From Physella acuta (Eukaryota > Mollusca > Gastropoda > Physidae), in NCBI RefSeq assembly GCF_028476545.1, contig NW_026732515.1, forward strand, positions 71,001 to 135,000: a stretch of 64,000 nucleotides of DNA, in the 5' to 3' direction. The position numbers and the translations under genes are program-made. Shown here piece by piece: positions 52,561 through 64,000 of this stretch (positions are counted from its first letter, which is position 1; the number at the start of each line of letters is the position of its first letter). The notes under the pieces are model-generated. The model did no database searches and was not told the origin of the DNA. It was given only the letters and a program-made list of their open reading frames with translations.

Positions 52561-54952
52561 GTAAGTGGTTATCTTTAAGTTTTTTAAGCTGCTCATTGTC
52601 ATACTCAGTGTTATGTATATTGTAGTCTCCATACACGACACATCTGACAGGAAATCTTATACTAAACATGGGTAAAGACATGCATCCTGTTTCTTGCATG
52701 ATAAAATAAACATGTCTTCCATTTTATTTTTTACTATTTCGTCTTACAAAGTGATTTTTTACTCTGAGACTAGTTTTTAAAAGTCCTAAATTTACGGCAA
52801 GAACTTGTTTTACAATTTTTCTGCATTAAAGTGACTAAATCTAAGAGCAAAAGAAACTATGTTAACTTTGTAACTGAAACACAGATTTAAATGTAAGAGA
52901 CTGATTTGAACTTAAATTTTGTATGTTCGTTAAAGACGTATTCAAGCCCTGATTTTTCAAATCATTGAATGTGTTTGTTCTTCGAATATTTTATTTCCAT
53001 ACGCCGTAAAACCCATACCTTAGTTTCACTTGAAGTCAGCTCCGGATCTTTTCCAACGAACGTAGTTTTTTCCTAAAAAACAATAAAAATCCTAAATGTG
53101 TTATACAGGTGCTGTTCTACAAAGTACAAGTACTAAGCGTCACTAGGTTTTATTTTCCGATATCTAATCTCTAGGGAAAGTTTTAAAAACGGAAGTTGCG
53201 AAGGTGGGTGGAGATTTAACACTAAGGGAGATTACCCAGGTGTGTCTTTAAGGGAAAGGAAGCCATGTCAAGTTCAGTGTTTGGGTTGCCGGTGAACAGG
53301 ATGAAATCCACACCAAGACAAAGTAAAGGATCCGAGAGGTTTGAACAATAGGATATAAAATATCTCCAGATAGCAATCTTCGGTGTAGGGTGAAGACACG
53401 GGTTTGCGAGGCGATGTCGATGGCATATAAACGTTTAAAGAAACACCTAGAGACCCAGGGGGTGTGGAGGGGACGTATCGTACACAAGGAAATGCCGAGA
53501 TCTCACAATATCTCTGTATAGCATCGTGAATTTTAAATTTAGTCCGGAACTCTGAAAAACTTATTTATCTTAATATAATATTTTTAAAAATATTTTTTGT
53601 CTAATTTAAATATAATACTCTCAAAAGTGTACTTTATTTTTGTGATTTTTTTTCGTGATGTGAGAGAAGCAATTGTGGCCGTCTTCACAGTTTTAAGCTT
53701 GTGGTCAAGTCTCGGCAACACGGGACAAGTTAGATGACAAGCTGCCTCTCTTAACGCTGGAGCTCATTGTAGAACGGTCAGTTGCAGATCTACGTTTAGT
53801 GATTTTTGGGGGGGGGGGGGGAATACCCCTACTCCGAAAAGCAAGTCCACCACCCCCACACACACCTATTCCGTAAGAAATATATAATATATATATCGAA
53901 AATTTGCAAGTAATTTTGTCCAGATAAATAAACAGCAACGAAAGGAGGGTTCCTAGACAAAATTTAATGTTTGATGTCAATAAACTTCGTGTTAAGTGTT
54001 GAAGTATTGCTACTTGCATTACTAGATCAAACGTTTCTCGTACTTTTTCAAATTTTCTAAAAGAGTCGATATAAATCAGCAATCCATCTTGACCATTGTA
54101 TAGTGTAAAAATACACGTATACAAATACACAGAAATTATGATTATAGTTTTCGTTTTCAAAGTCTAGGTACACATAAATTAAGATTATTGTTTTAATTTT
54201 CAACGTCTACACTTTAATAATTAAAAATAGTAAAGTCTGAAAAACAATTAATATCTTTTTAACTTCTTTTTTTTTAAATCTAATAAATAGCATTGACTTT
54301 TACCAAGTGAATTTTCCTTGTATTGGTGACTATTGACTACTTCCTGATGATCGAATTATGGATTAGTCGCGTCTCCCGTCAGTAATTGTGGGTTAATCCT
54401 AAACGTCACCTGATTAAGCGGACTTCCTTTTATAACTGGGTTAACTGTTAAACCCAGAGGATCCTTCATTAAGTCAAGTGGTAGATTCAATTATTTTTAA
54501 ACATTATCGATTTCACTAAGAAACGAACGCTGGGTTAATTGTACTAGTTAGTTAATGGGTTGTAATTAGATTAAAGATTTTTTTAAAATCTTTTAAACAA
54601 GGTATGACTCAGTACATTGTTAAAGTATACAAAGGATAGTTGATCAATAAACTAGCTTATAATTTTTTTTTAAATAATTCTTGAATAAAATTGTAATATC
54701 GGTAAAAATTTACTTTGTTTATATGCTTTGTTCGAATGCTGAAGTTGCTTTATTTTAAATGATTTTTTTAAATTTTCTCTAAGAAATAATTAATAATATA
54801 TTTGTAAGAAATGAATTATTATCAAATTAGATTTTGTTAACTTGTATAAGATTAGGAAACTATCAAAGTTGAATAATAACAAATGCAAAAAGCTGTATTT
54901 GTAAGAAAATGTTCAAATTTGCTAAAAATAATCTCTATATTTAATATATTAT

Positions 54953-54955
<3 letters not shown>

Positions 54956-55030
<75 letters not shown>
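54956..55030. repeat. (AT)n microsatellite
   Basis: About 75 bp of AT. Confidence 0.95.
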
Positions 55031-55032
<2 letters not shown>

Positions 55033-55959
55033 CATGATGAATACGTTAGCTATTTATCATGAGATATGATAGATGCCTGTGACGTGGTATAGACTATATT
55101 AGTTTAAAGTATGAACCAATTTCATCACTTTAAAACATTTACACTCAAAAAATCATCAAATCTCACCTTGCTACAGAAATACCTGTCTCGCAGGAAAACA
55201 TTCAACGAAAAACATTTGTGCAGGTAAAATAAACTGAGTGACTGCTTAACCGCACGAAATGTAAATATGTTTTTAAAATAAAATAACAGCCGTGCATGTA
55301 AGATAATATACACGAAAACCTTTAAAAAGTTGGAAGTTTACAAAGTTAGAAAGAATACTTACAAAATGTTTTAAAATGCAGATGAAAGTGTTACTGATGT
55401 GATCAGTGGAAGCGAGAATTCATAGTCTGACAACATAGTCAGTGGACTGAGCCTTTAGAGTGATTTTGCTCTCTTGTATTCTCTTATTCCCCATCTGGTG
55501 AAATTCTTATAAAATGTGAACCGAAAGACAAGACGGAAATCGATCAAAGATCAATACTGACAAATCACTCACACATTTTTTTAGAAATTTGGTGATTTTT
55601 TTTTGGAGCTGGATCGGGAAGGGAAAAATATTTAGAGAAACTTTGACGCGTGGGTAATTAGGTTAATGAGTTGTAGGATTAGTTGTTTGTTTCATTGGTG
55701 ATCAAGTGATTGGAGATTAGATCGTATGACTCGTTTTACTCAATATGTGACGAATCGTTAAATGAAAGAGTTGAGATACACCAAAACAGTTAAATAAAAC
55801 ATGTCTATTTGATTATAAGACAAATAGAAATTTATATATTTTGTTTGAGACACATACGCTTATTATGTACTGCTTGATTTTGGAATTGTAAAGCTAGCGG
55901 TTAAAATTTTGAATAGTTTTTAAAAAAAACTTCCAATAATTTACAATAGTTTTTCATTA

Positions 55960-56170
55960 ATTTTAAACAGTTTTCAATAGTTTATCAATAATTTCCATCA
56001 TTTTACAATAGTTTTTTAATAATTTCCTGCTATCAATAATAGCTTTTTCAGTAATATTAAGCGATTTCAATAGTTTATCAATAATTTCCATCATTTTACA
56101 ATAGTTTTTAATAATTTCCTGCTATCAATAATAGTTTTTTCAGTAATATTAAGCGATTTCAATAGTTTTT
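55960..56170 (+). repeat. Two-copy tandem duplication of about 95 bp
   Basis: TTTATCAATAATTTCCATCA..CAGTAATATTAAGCGATTTC occurs twice in tandem. Confidence 0.85.
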
Positions 56171-57345
56171 AAATAATTTTAATAATGTTTAAATAATGTA
56201 TAAATAACGAGACGAGGTGTTTTAATTCAATTCAATGAAACATGTTAGCAGAAAATATTGAAGATATAGAATGAAATAAAATACGATTTAGAAATAGTTT
56301 TGAATATTTCATTAAATAATTGCCTACATCAAACTACACTAAACGAGGTTCTATGCTCGGTTCTACCATACAGCAAGGTCATAGGTTACGCCAAGAGCTA
56401 GGATTATGTTCGCGGCAAGGACTTGGACGTTGAACGTCTGAGTGTAACATTCTTGCGCATTAAAGTTTAAAAATAACCATTTTGGAATGGACCGAAGACA
56501 TAACCAAATCAACAAAAACAAAACAAAAAGAAAAACAAAAATACAGACAGAAAAATAGAAATACAGGCAGAAAAACAGAAGTAAAGACAAAAAACCTCAC
56601 AGAAAACAGACAGAAAAATAGACTACAAAAGTCAGTAATATTATTTTTGTTTACATGCAACCACGTCCCATTCCTCCAGTAGTTTCAAAACACCGAGTTC
56701 TGTACAACTTATGACTTAAGAATAGGGGGGGGGGGGGGGGAGTCAAAGGCTGGAGAAGCTAAAACCTGTCTTAAAAGTGACCTTCGCCTTGCAAACATTT
56801 GACATCTATAAAACACCGCCGTGTTATTTTATATTCATTTGTTCATGTATTTTTTATAATCGAGTTATGCAACCTTTGTTTTGTCTTTCTTATTCTTAAC
56901 GTTTTCTTTTACCACTGATGAAAATGTTGAACATTTATTTTGTTGGCTTTAGATGCTAAAATCAAATATTTAATTAAGTATTTGATTAAATTAGTTGTGT
57001 AAACTTTGTTCCTCAATAAATATTTGAAACTCCGTACAAGATTCTCTACACAATAAACCAAGGACGCTTTAGAATAACAAAGCGATGAATGGAGATCATC
57101 AAAAACTATATTTAGCCGACCTACATTTCATGGAGAAATCCCCGCAGCTTTCACGCCGTAAAAAATTCTCCTCTTGAAAACAAATATTTAGCGAAACAAT
57201 TATTTGGGGCAATTTTTTTTTCAATTTTTTCATTCATGTTTTGAAACTTACATGAGTGAATTACAAAACAAATACGACGAAAGTGGGCTAAATTAATGTT
57301 TACTATTTGATATCTAATTGTCGTGTGCGCGGATGGAAGACGCCC

Positions 57346-57446
<101 letters not shown>

Positions 57447-57777
57447 TGCCTAATTCTTCAAATACCATTTGAATAATATTCAAATTCCACACAGAAAGAA
57501 ACATATTAGAGTACAAAGAATAAATAATTGAGAATTATGTTTAAGTTGTAGAAGTAGAATTTTTATCCGATTCTGTTTTAAATAACATTCGCTCAGGCCG
57601 TATTGCGCATAACTGTTTGACATTTTGTTGGAGAAAATCGCATCCAATTAATAAAGAAGAAGGGTTGAAATAGCAATGCCTGTATTCTTGAAAAAATGCA
57701 GCGAAGAATTCTGAAGATTAATTTATAGTTATTAAATAATTAGATACTTCAGAGTTTCCGCGTATGTCAGTACATTT

Positions 57778-57985
57778 GGCAGATGCAGTAGAGTTAATAT
57801 GTTTCTCTTATCTCTGCGAATGAAGAAACTGTGGCGTAACTTTTATACTCGGCCGTCTGATCTTCCCTCCACTTGAGCAGAGCTGGATGGGTTCGAAACA
57901 GGTGTACCGTGTCTAGCCAGGAGAACAAATATGTACCTCGTGTATAGACAGTCGTGTGCGCTACCATTTGACCACGGTGCTTCAT
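57778..57985 (-). repeat. Diverged family-1 SINE, reverse copy
   Basis: GCAGATGCAGTAGAGTTAAT tail and CATTTGACCACGG head retain family order; the middle is diverged. Confidence 0.5.
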
Positions 57986-58177
57986 ATTTCATAGTGAAGG
58001 CAGTGACATATTCAAGACGAATGTCTTTGTATATGGAACTACAGCTTATGTTGAAAGGGGTATTGTTTTCGTATTTTAAAATCAATTTACAAACATACAT
58101 ACATGCACATGCATAATGGTTTTCTGAACTATTTGATTAGCAGTGGGTTTGTCTGTTAATTAAATAACACAAGTAAC

Positions 58178-58454
58178 CAGAGGCGTAGCGAGGGGGGGTG
58201 TGGGGTGCGGACCGCACCGGGTGACACCATTTAGGGGGGTGACACCAAGGCAAAAAATAGCAAAATATATGGAGAAAAACTTGAGAAGATGGTGCAAATC
58301 GAAAGTTTGAGGGGGGGGGGTGCAAATCTAAAGTTTGAGGAGGGGGGTGCAAATCGAAAATTTGAAAGTTTCTCCCCGGGAAGGGTCACTACGCCTCTGG
58401 GGGTGACACCATTCAGTGCCGCGCCGGGTGACACCCGACCTCGCTACGCCACTA
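58178..58454. mobile_element. hAT-like non-autonomous element
   Basis: Ends CAGAGGCGTAGCGAGG and, reversed, near TAGTGGCGTAGCGAGG. Flanks CAAGTAAC and CTAGTAAC form an 8-bp duplication with one difference. Carries GGGTGACACC and GTGCAAATCGAAAGTTTGAG repeats. Confidence 0.7.
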
Positions 58455-58509
58455 CTAGTAACGTTCACTAAATAAATCCTATCATATTTTACATCACATC
58501 ATCATCATT

Positions 58510-58715
58510 TTTTCCCCGTTGGTGCAGATAAAGTAGAGTTCATCTGTTTCAATGACCAAGGCGTACAGGGGGATAATGTAGTCAGAACTATGCTCAGCCG
58601 TCTTTAGTTCCCCTAACGTGAGTCAGGTACCCGTCACAGCTGAGTGGACTCAGAGACATCGTACACACTTGAGCCTGATATCCGAATTCGGGACTTTCTG
58701 ATTAGATTTTGGCTG
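58510..58715 (-). repeat. Family-1 SINE, reverse copy
   Basis: TTTTTCCCCGTTGGTGCAGA tail, CTAACGTGAGTCAGGTACCC body, CGAATTCGGGACTTTCTGAT head. Confidence 0.75.
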
Positions 58716-58794
58716 TTCTTTCCATTTATTATTAATTATAAATTCATTATTCGAATGCATTCAAACAAGATAAACTCATACATTTAATGTAAAC

Positions 58795-58975
58795 GGGCGG
58801 TGTGGCCTAGCTTGACTAACCCGAAAGTCTCGAGTTCGAATTCGGGTTTAAGTCAGTAGAACGTCCCTGACCACACCATCCCGTCATACGCAGCGGTCTC
58901 TGAAGCAGATGAACTCTACTTCATCTGCCCCATGTGTCTTGGGCACGAACGGGAAAAAGTGATGTTGATGATGAT
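58795..58975 (+). repeat. Family-1 SINE
   Basis: ACGGGCGGTGTGGCCTAGC head, GAGTTCGAATTCGGGTTTAA, and tail CATCTGCCCCATGTGTCTTG followed by a TGATGATGATG run. Confidence 0.8.
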
Positions 58976-59299
58976 ATTTAATGTAAACAATGATCCTCGC
59001 AGTTCCTATACGTATTTGAACTCTCAAAACTTGGCAAAAAAATTCTTGGGATTAGCAAAGTCGAATTTGGTTCATTTTAATAATGACTAGCTGACCTGTA
59101 CATAGAAGCGGACATAAAATTGGATACATAAAGTAGCCATATATTCCCCTCTCTCTGCATCCATCCATACAAGATCGGGTAAACCCGATTCTCTAGTCTC
59201 CATGGTAATCCCCTCCATTTACCTGCACAGAAAGGTGTTAAATCTTCGCGAAAAATTTACCTGCGGACAATTCTTCTTTTTTTCCCCGCATATTTAAAT

Positions 59300-59830
59300 G
59301 TAAGCTTTCATTCTTCGTCTTCTTCGTTCTTAATTTTAGTGTTGGAAGGTATCCCCTCCAACACAATTCAGTATACGTGTCAACTGGTTACAGTAGCGTA
59401 GCGAGGGGGGGGGGGCGGGGGGGGGGGACATATGTCCCCGGGCGCGGACCTTAGGGGGGGCGCCAAATTGAAAGTTTGAGGGGGGTGCAAATGAAAAGTT
59501 CGAGGGGGGGGTGCAAATCGAAAATTTGCTCCCAAGGGGGCGCCAAATTGAAAGTATGTCCCCGGGCGCCGGGAAGGGTCGCTACGCCTCTGACTGGTTA
59601 TGCGCCATTGAGGCCGTTGACTCCGATTTCAGCCTGCTTTTTTTTGGATTTGCTTCCATGGCCTTTGTCCAACCAAGAACAAACTACAGGGCAGCAGTTG
59701 TTTAATTTTGGAGTTGTCTCTCCTAGAAGAATAGCTGTCCCCAGCGAACGAGCCTCATCTGCCCGAGGGTTCAAACTCGAGACTTTTTGGTTTAGCAACC
59801 ATGAGCTTTACCGACTCGACCACATTAATT
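59300..59830 (-). repeat. Family-2 SINE split by a hAT-like element
   Basis: Left part to 59390 (TTCTTCGTTCTTAATTTTAG, GTGTTGGAAGG); right part from 59593 (GGTTATGCGCCATTGAGGC to GAGCTTTACCGACTCGACCA). Includes one CTCCTAGAAGAATAGCTGTC unit. Confidence 0.8.
59391..59592. mobile_element. hAT-like non-autonomous element nested in a SINE
   Basis: Ends CAGTAGCGTAGCGAGG and, reversed, CAGAGGCGTAGCGACC. A perfect 8-bp duplication ACTGGTTA lies at 59383-59390 and 59593-59600. Confidence 0.85.
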
Positions 59831-62505
59831 TTAAACCTTTGCAAATGTTATTTTTTTGTTTAAACTATCTCAGTTGTGATTCCCTTTTACAAATTTAACG
59901 TGTAAAGCTAATGAAGTAGAGTTCATGTTTCAAAGACAGGCATATAGAGGGCTAATTGCGGTAGTCGGATACAAGGGAGTGTGAATGCTAACCCATGCCG
60001 AGTTCAAACTCCGAGGCTCGCTAGCAACTCCAAAATCAACCTGAAATGATTCTATTGAATCACAGCCATAAATAAAGTTGGAGACAACGGGCGTGATATA
60101 GTTGTAACAGTTAAATGTAAGGTGAATGCATGTTTCGAGTATGTTTCATAAAAAGGCGATATAAATCTAAAATATAGTGTTGGTGTGCGCATGCGCTAAA
60201 AAAGAGGAAGCAAGGGAAGAGAGAGCGGGAAGAAAATGGCGATGTTTTGGCAGTGAAGTCGTTGTGTCAATGAACCAATAAAGTCATGAAAATTTCCTGA
60301 ACGTGGGTTGTTTAGTGTTATAAATTAGACTATAATATGTAATAACAAAGGAGGAGAAAGGAGAGCGGTTGGTATTTGTTTTGTGAGCTTGTGCTATGAT
60401 TGGCAGCAGAAAAGGCCGTGACAATAGTGCATAATATGTTGGAAGAAAATCACCTCTAATGATGTAATTAAGAATAAAAAAGAAGTTATTAGATAACCTC
60501 TACTCCACCTGCTCCGTCTGATTACAAATATCAAAAGCGTATGTATTGATGGTTTATTAATGTCAACAATGTTATCAAAGTTTTTAAAGTGAGTTTTGTC
60601 AGGTTTGTTGAACAATAGTGTGGGCCCTAGATAAATCAATGCACCGTAGCTCAATATGATCGTAAACTGGACACTGTTCAAAGTTTTATATTGGTATAAA
60701 ATCACAATAATCGTTGCCTTTTAGATTTACTAATAAATTCAGAAATATTTTTTATAGAAGCCATTTTTCTCTAAAGTTATTGTTACGTGCTTGATTTGGT
60801 TGTATTTTTATGTTTTACAAAAACACAACAAATTAACACTGATACAAAAAAAATATATTATTTTTGTTAAACAAGTAGTATTCAAGGAAACTTTGGAGTA
60901 AAATACAAGTTGTAAGAAGTCTTTTATTTATTATAAGTGAAGTGGAGTGAAGAAGGGAAAAAAAACCACAATCACTATCAAGTGACTGACTAATTGACAA
61001 ACAACTTCACATTTCTAGCTATGCACTAGCTTAACTTAATAAAAGTCTCCTGCAAAGGAACGACAACTGTGTTTTTAAAGTTCACATTTCTCCCTGTGAG
61101 AACACATTCTGATTGGTTGAATTTAAACTCGCCGACTCCAATCATGTCAAGTGGTTTTAAAAAGCTTATTATACCACTTGGGTAATTAAAAAGTGTTTGT
61201 TAATTGAATCCTCGGAAAAACAATCTATAAAATAACCATTTCGTAACGAGGTCGATCCTGGCTAATTTTGACATTCGTTAATGATTCATGTAAGGGTTTT
61301 ATTCTGTTTCTCTAAGTACGTTTCTAAATATTAGTAGGCCATTTCATTTTTAGCTCCAAACAGGAAGATTAAGACGGCCCATCAAAGGGCATTCGGTGTA
61401 CTGTCCCAATCATATGTGGAGGTCACAGAAACAGGTGAACTCTACTGTATCTGCACTGTTTTCCGTCTGGTCCATAAGCTTACCTTGATTTTTAATTTTA
61501 GTTACATTTTTCATTAATAGTTTCAATCGATTTCATCACCATTTAAAAGATTCAAAAAATTAAAAATAACATTAAAAAAATTACCCTTTTTTAAAATCAT
61601 ATTTAAAATACTTTTGATAAAATGCAAGTGCTCATATACAACTGAGTTCATGATCTTATAAATCCCATAAACATATATTTTCTACAGTATTTGTATAAAT
61701 GTTTGAACAAAAGTTCACATTTTTTACAGTATAAACTAAAAATAAGATAAAAAGAAAGTCTTTTTTTTTTGCTTAGAATTTTTATTTCTATAAATGTTTT
61801 TATTTTATTTACGTTTTTATAACAGAAATTTGATACTATAAAACTTAAACAAACAAAAGCAAGGCAGATAAACTTTAAAAAAATTAGAAATGTGTAAATG
61901 ACGACTAAATATCAATTGTAGCTTATATATTTACATTTTTGGAAATAAATTATAAAACGTGAAAAACTAGATAATTAACTTTTTAAAAACAAATGCAAGG
62001 AAACACAGTTTAACATAATGACTAGTATGGAGGTAATTATTTGGCGTATCATACACATTTGTCAATCTATAAGAACACATATTTTATATTAATCACATTT
62101 TAACAGTGTAACAGTAAAAATAAAATTATGTGACATCGTAATTTAAGAAACAGAATTATTGTATAATTAAAAAACTTTATAACTCTAATCTTTGTTGTTG
62201 TATTTTTCTTAATTAAATAGTTTATGCGAAACAGAAATAAATGGAAAATTTTGAGGTTTATAAAAATACAACTAAAAAAAACTGCTTGCGTCAGAGACCA
62301 AAAAAAAATCGAGTAATCCTCAAAATTCTGAAGTGAAATTTTAATACACAAAAAAACCACTTTACCAAACGTGGCAGAATTTGATTACTAATTAGTAGCA
62401 CAGCACATAAAATAATCATTGTCATTTTATTATACAAATATACTAATATTTTCATCAGCATTAATTCCTTCAACGAGAATGTATTGTACAAACAGAGAAA
62501 ATAAT

Positions 62506-62518
62506 TGTGCACAGCACA
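62506..62518 (-). promoter_or_regulatory. Gene F 3' hairpin with YRY triloop
   Basis: On the - strand TATGTGC-TGT-GCACAATT, 5-bp stem, C-G closing pair, UGU loop, 345 nt after the stop codon. A weaker relative of the upstream motif (GAGTGTAACCTCC) lies at about 62570. AATAAA follows at 62431-62426. Confidence 0.6.
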
Positions 62519-62862
62519 TACAAATCACTTGCAAGACAATATCAAACAATGGCCGCAAGAACTAAGGGAGGTTACACTCGAGTTTTTTAAAACACAACTT
62601 TGGAGTTGCTGTTCTTGATTTGACATACTTGTTGGTTTAGCTAACGAGACACCGGATATCACAGTATTTTCGAGGCAGGCAGGTTGAGAGCGAGGCAACT
62701 CTTAATGTTAATGATGATTGGCGATGAAGGTCTATTTCTTTGGAATCACAACTTAAAAATAGTCCAAAGAAATCGAAATGATGAGAGAGTCATAACCGCC
62801 CAAAAACTGCCGTCGAAAAAAAAAATTTGAAATTCCTATAATTTTTTTTGTTTCGAATTTTT

Positions 62863-63366
62863 TTAAATATTTACTTTTCTAGTCGTGCTTGTGGAATTTT
62901 TTACGTTTTTATTTTTCCTTTTCTTCTCTTTCTTTTCAACTTTTCCCTTTAATTTATCTTTCCTTTTCTTTCCATTTTTCTTTCCATTTTTCTTTCCATT
63001 TTTCTTTTCATTTTCTTTTCCGTTTTTCTTTTCACTTTTCTTTTCATTTTCTTTTCCGATTTTCTTTCGGTTTATCCGTTCCAAAAGTGTAAGAGTGCTG
63101 TTCAAAAAAGTGCCGTATCTTTTAGTCAACAAACTGGTGTACGTGTACGTCGCAGCGACTGTACAATTCAAGTCGTGAATTTTCTTCACCTTGACCCTCT
63201 TGTCGCACACTAAAGCTTCCTTGGTTTTGTTGAGTACACGGTTTCTGTTTTTCTTCATCTCTTGACACTTATTTTCGATCTTAGTTTCACTGCAATTACA
63301 TTCATTAATTTTTCCAAATACATCTTTGTACTGTTGGAGACCTTTAAAAACATCTGAAGTTTTTTT
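62863..63366 (-). CDS. Gene F exon 4
   Basis: Acceptor TTTTGTTTTCAG, then KKTSDVFKGLQQYKDVF.. for 167 codons to TAA. The tail is encoded by AAAAATGGAAAG-type repeats. Confidence 0.9.
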   Translation of the reverse strand, partial: KKTSDVFKGLQQYKDVFGKINECNCSETKIENKCQEMKKNRNRVLNKTKEALVCDKRVKVKKIHDLNCTVAATYTYTSLLTKRYGTFLNSTLTLLERINRKKIGKENEKKSEKKNGKENEKKNGKKNGKKNGKKRKDKLKGKVEKKEKKRKNKNVKNSTSTTRKVNI

Positions 63367-63978
63367 CTGAAAACAAAAACCCAACAAAAATAAATTATTT
63401 AATTAACATTTAAAATTGGTTTACTAAAAAATTAAATTTTGAAAAAAAAAACAACTTAAAAAACAAATTTTAGTGGAGGTTATATAAGAAATTAAAATGT
63501 GTTGCTATTGTAAATGTGGTTTCATCTGTCTAAGCACGATTTTCTTACTCACCGCTTCAGTCGGAAAATCAGCAAGATACGACTCGTTAAATCTGTCCAC
63601 AGAATACTGTTCCTGTAAAGAAATAAATTGGTCAATTTTTTTTTTCACTAAATAAAACATATGTCTTACACGAATATGACTTTTTGAAAAAACCTTTTTC
63701 ATATTGTTTGTCTCAAACTTAATACTTTCTTACAGCGAAGACATAACTCACTAACAAATTCTAGAAAGTGAGTTATGTCTTGCCGGTAATAAAGTATTAA
63801 GATGAAGTAGATGAAGTAGAGTTCATACTAGTTACCGTGTATTTAAGCAGTTTATCATTATTTAGTTTGATGTTGCGAACTGCAGTTTCCATGTCCTTGC
63901 ATGTATTATTAGCATCTGTTTGTTTTGAGGTGTTGGCATCTGTAAGCTCTGATACTACGATCCAAACGAGCGAGATCG
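62863..63978 (-). CDS. Gene F: secreted helical (cytokine-like) protein with Lys-rich tail (5' partial)
   Basis: Exons 2-4 on the - strand are 63978-63836, 63612-63553 and 63366-62863; 234 residues plus a split codon, phases 1-0-0. Exon 1 must lie beyond the window. Exon 2 starts with the hydrophobic ISLVWIVVSELTDA, then a Thr/Asn-rich stretch, NNTCKDMETAVRNIKLNNDK. Exon 3 is EQYSVDRFNESYLADFPTEA. Exon 4 has NECNC and NKC, then helices, LNCTV, and the helix D region YTSLLTKRYGTFLNSTLTLL. RINR and a Lys/Glu/Asn tail of about 65 residues (KKNGKKNGKK units) follow. At least six N-glycosylation sequons. There is no terminal CxxC, as in gene A, its nearest relative here. Confidence 0.8.
63553..63612 (-). 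CDS. Gene F exon 3
   Basis: Acceptor TTTCTTTACAG, donor GCG|GTGAGT; 20 codons, phase 0 on both sides. Confidence 0.85.
63836..63978 (-). CDS. Gene F exon 2
   Basis: Acceptor TTCATTTTTCAG, donor ACG|GTAACT, phases 1 to 0. A family-1 SINE tail fragment (GAAGTAGAGTTCAT) sits 10 bp past the donor. Confidence 0.8.
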
Positions 63979-64000
63979 CTGAAAAATGAAATAATTCTAA

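Noticed and set aside
52265-52699. 144-codon - strand frame with pentapeptide repeats
   Set aside because: The frame is mostly the 15-bp minisatellite, which is open in several frames. The unique start has no signal peptide or in-phase acceptor.
53027-53080. Exon-3-like 54-bp trace on the - strand
   Set aside because: It has splice-like flanks in phase 0, but EKTTFVGKDPELTSSETK lacks the family pattern and has no partner exons.
53705-54160. 151-codon - strand frame beginning with a signal-like sequence
   Set aside because: The start MKTKTIIIISVYLYTCIF is plausible, but the rest is AT-rich hydrophobic then poly-Gly/Pro from a G-run. No family motif or promoter.
56395-56454. Exon-2-like trace on the - strand (ECYTQTFNV)
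   Set aside because: Cys and spacing resemble the family, but there is no signal-peptide segment before it, the acceptor is poor, and no matching exon 4 was found.
60105-60340. Possible solo LTR
   Set aside because: TGTAACAG start, AATAAAGT and a TATA-like stretch look suggestive, but I find no matching end, target duplication or second copy.

Overview
The window looks like AT-rich nuclear DNA of an invertebrate animal. Small exons have GT-AG introns, promoters carry TATA boxes, and there are tRNA-derived SINEs, hAT-type terminal-inverted-repeat elements and many long (AT)n and minisatellite arrays. A lophotrochozoan, perhaps a mollusc, is my best guess, but nothing here fixes the taxon. No bacterial operon, CRISPR array, rRNA or intact transposase/reverse transcriptase gene was seen.

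The main content is a cluster of six paralogous, small, secreted-protein genes, called A to F here. I assembled them from exons mostly too short to show as long open frames. A (5188-8951), B (16795-20545), C (23461-25790) and D (30871-32875) are on the + strand. E (36131-39866, first exon uncertain) and F (62863-63978, first exon beyond the window) are on the - strand. All share one architecture: a tiny exon 1 holding the start of a signal peptide and ending in phase 1; exon 2 with the rest of the signal peptide and usually a Cys pair; exon 3 of 19-21 codons; and a long exon 4 with two or three predicted helices. Introns 2 and 3 are phase 0. Exon 4 carries a shared helix signature (Y/W-V-S/T-x-R-F) and in four genes ends in a CxxC. 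A, B, E and F add a Lys-rich tail, and in B and E an RxRR furin-like site precedes it. C and D stop right after the CxxC. I do not recognise the family. The intron phases, the helix pattern and the possible N- to C-terminal disulfide resemble long-chain class I helical cytokines (LIF/IL-6/EPO type), which is an inference.

Two regulatory observations fit a cytokine-like role. Five of six genes have, beyond the stop codon, a short hairpin with the core GTATGTGC-YRY-GCACA. Its C-G-closed pyrimidine-purine-pyrimidine triloop is the form of Roquin-type constitutive decay elements. Gene A's promoter has an AP-1 site, a perfect NF-kappaB site and a TATA box within about 100 bp, and a perfect NF-kappaB site also lies upstream of gene C.

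The rest is repeats. 1-4.9 kb is simple repeats and nothing recognisable. 9.3-16.7 kb has (AT)n arrays, SINEs and a 1.9-kb fold-back element. 26.4-30.8 kb has minisatellites, a SINE and a SINE-derived 39-bp tandem array. 33-36 kb has minisatellites and a decayed TIR element. 40.5-62.5 kb is about 22 kb with no gene I can support, filled with (AT)n arrays, minisatellites, nested SINE/hAT insertions, a tRNA-His-like sequence and a near-perfect inverted repeat.
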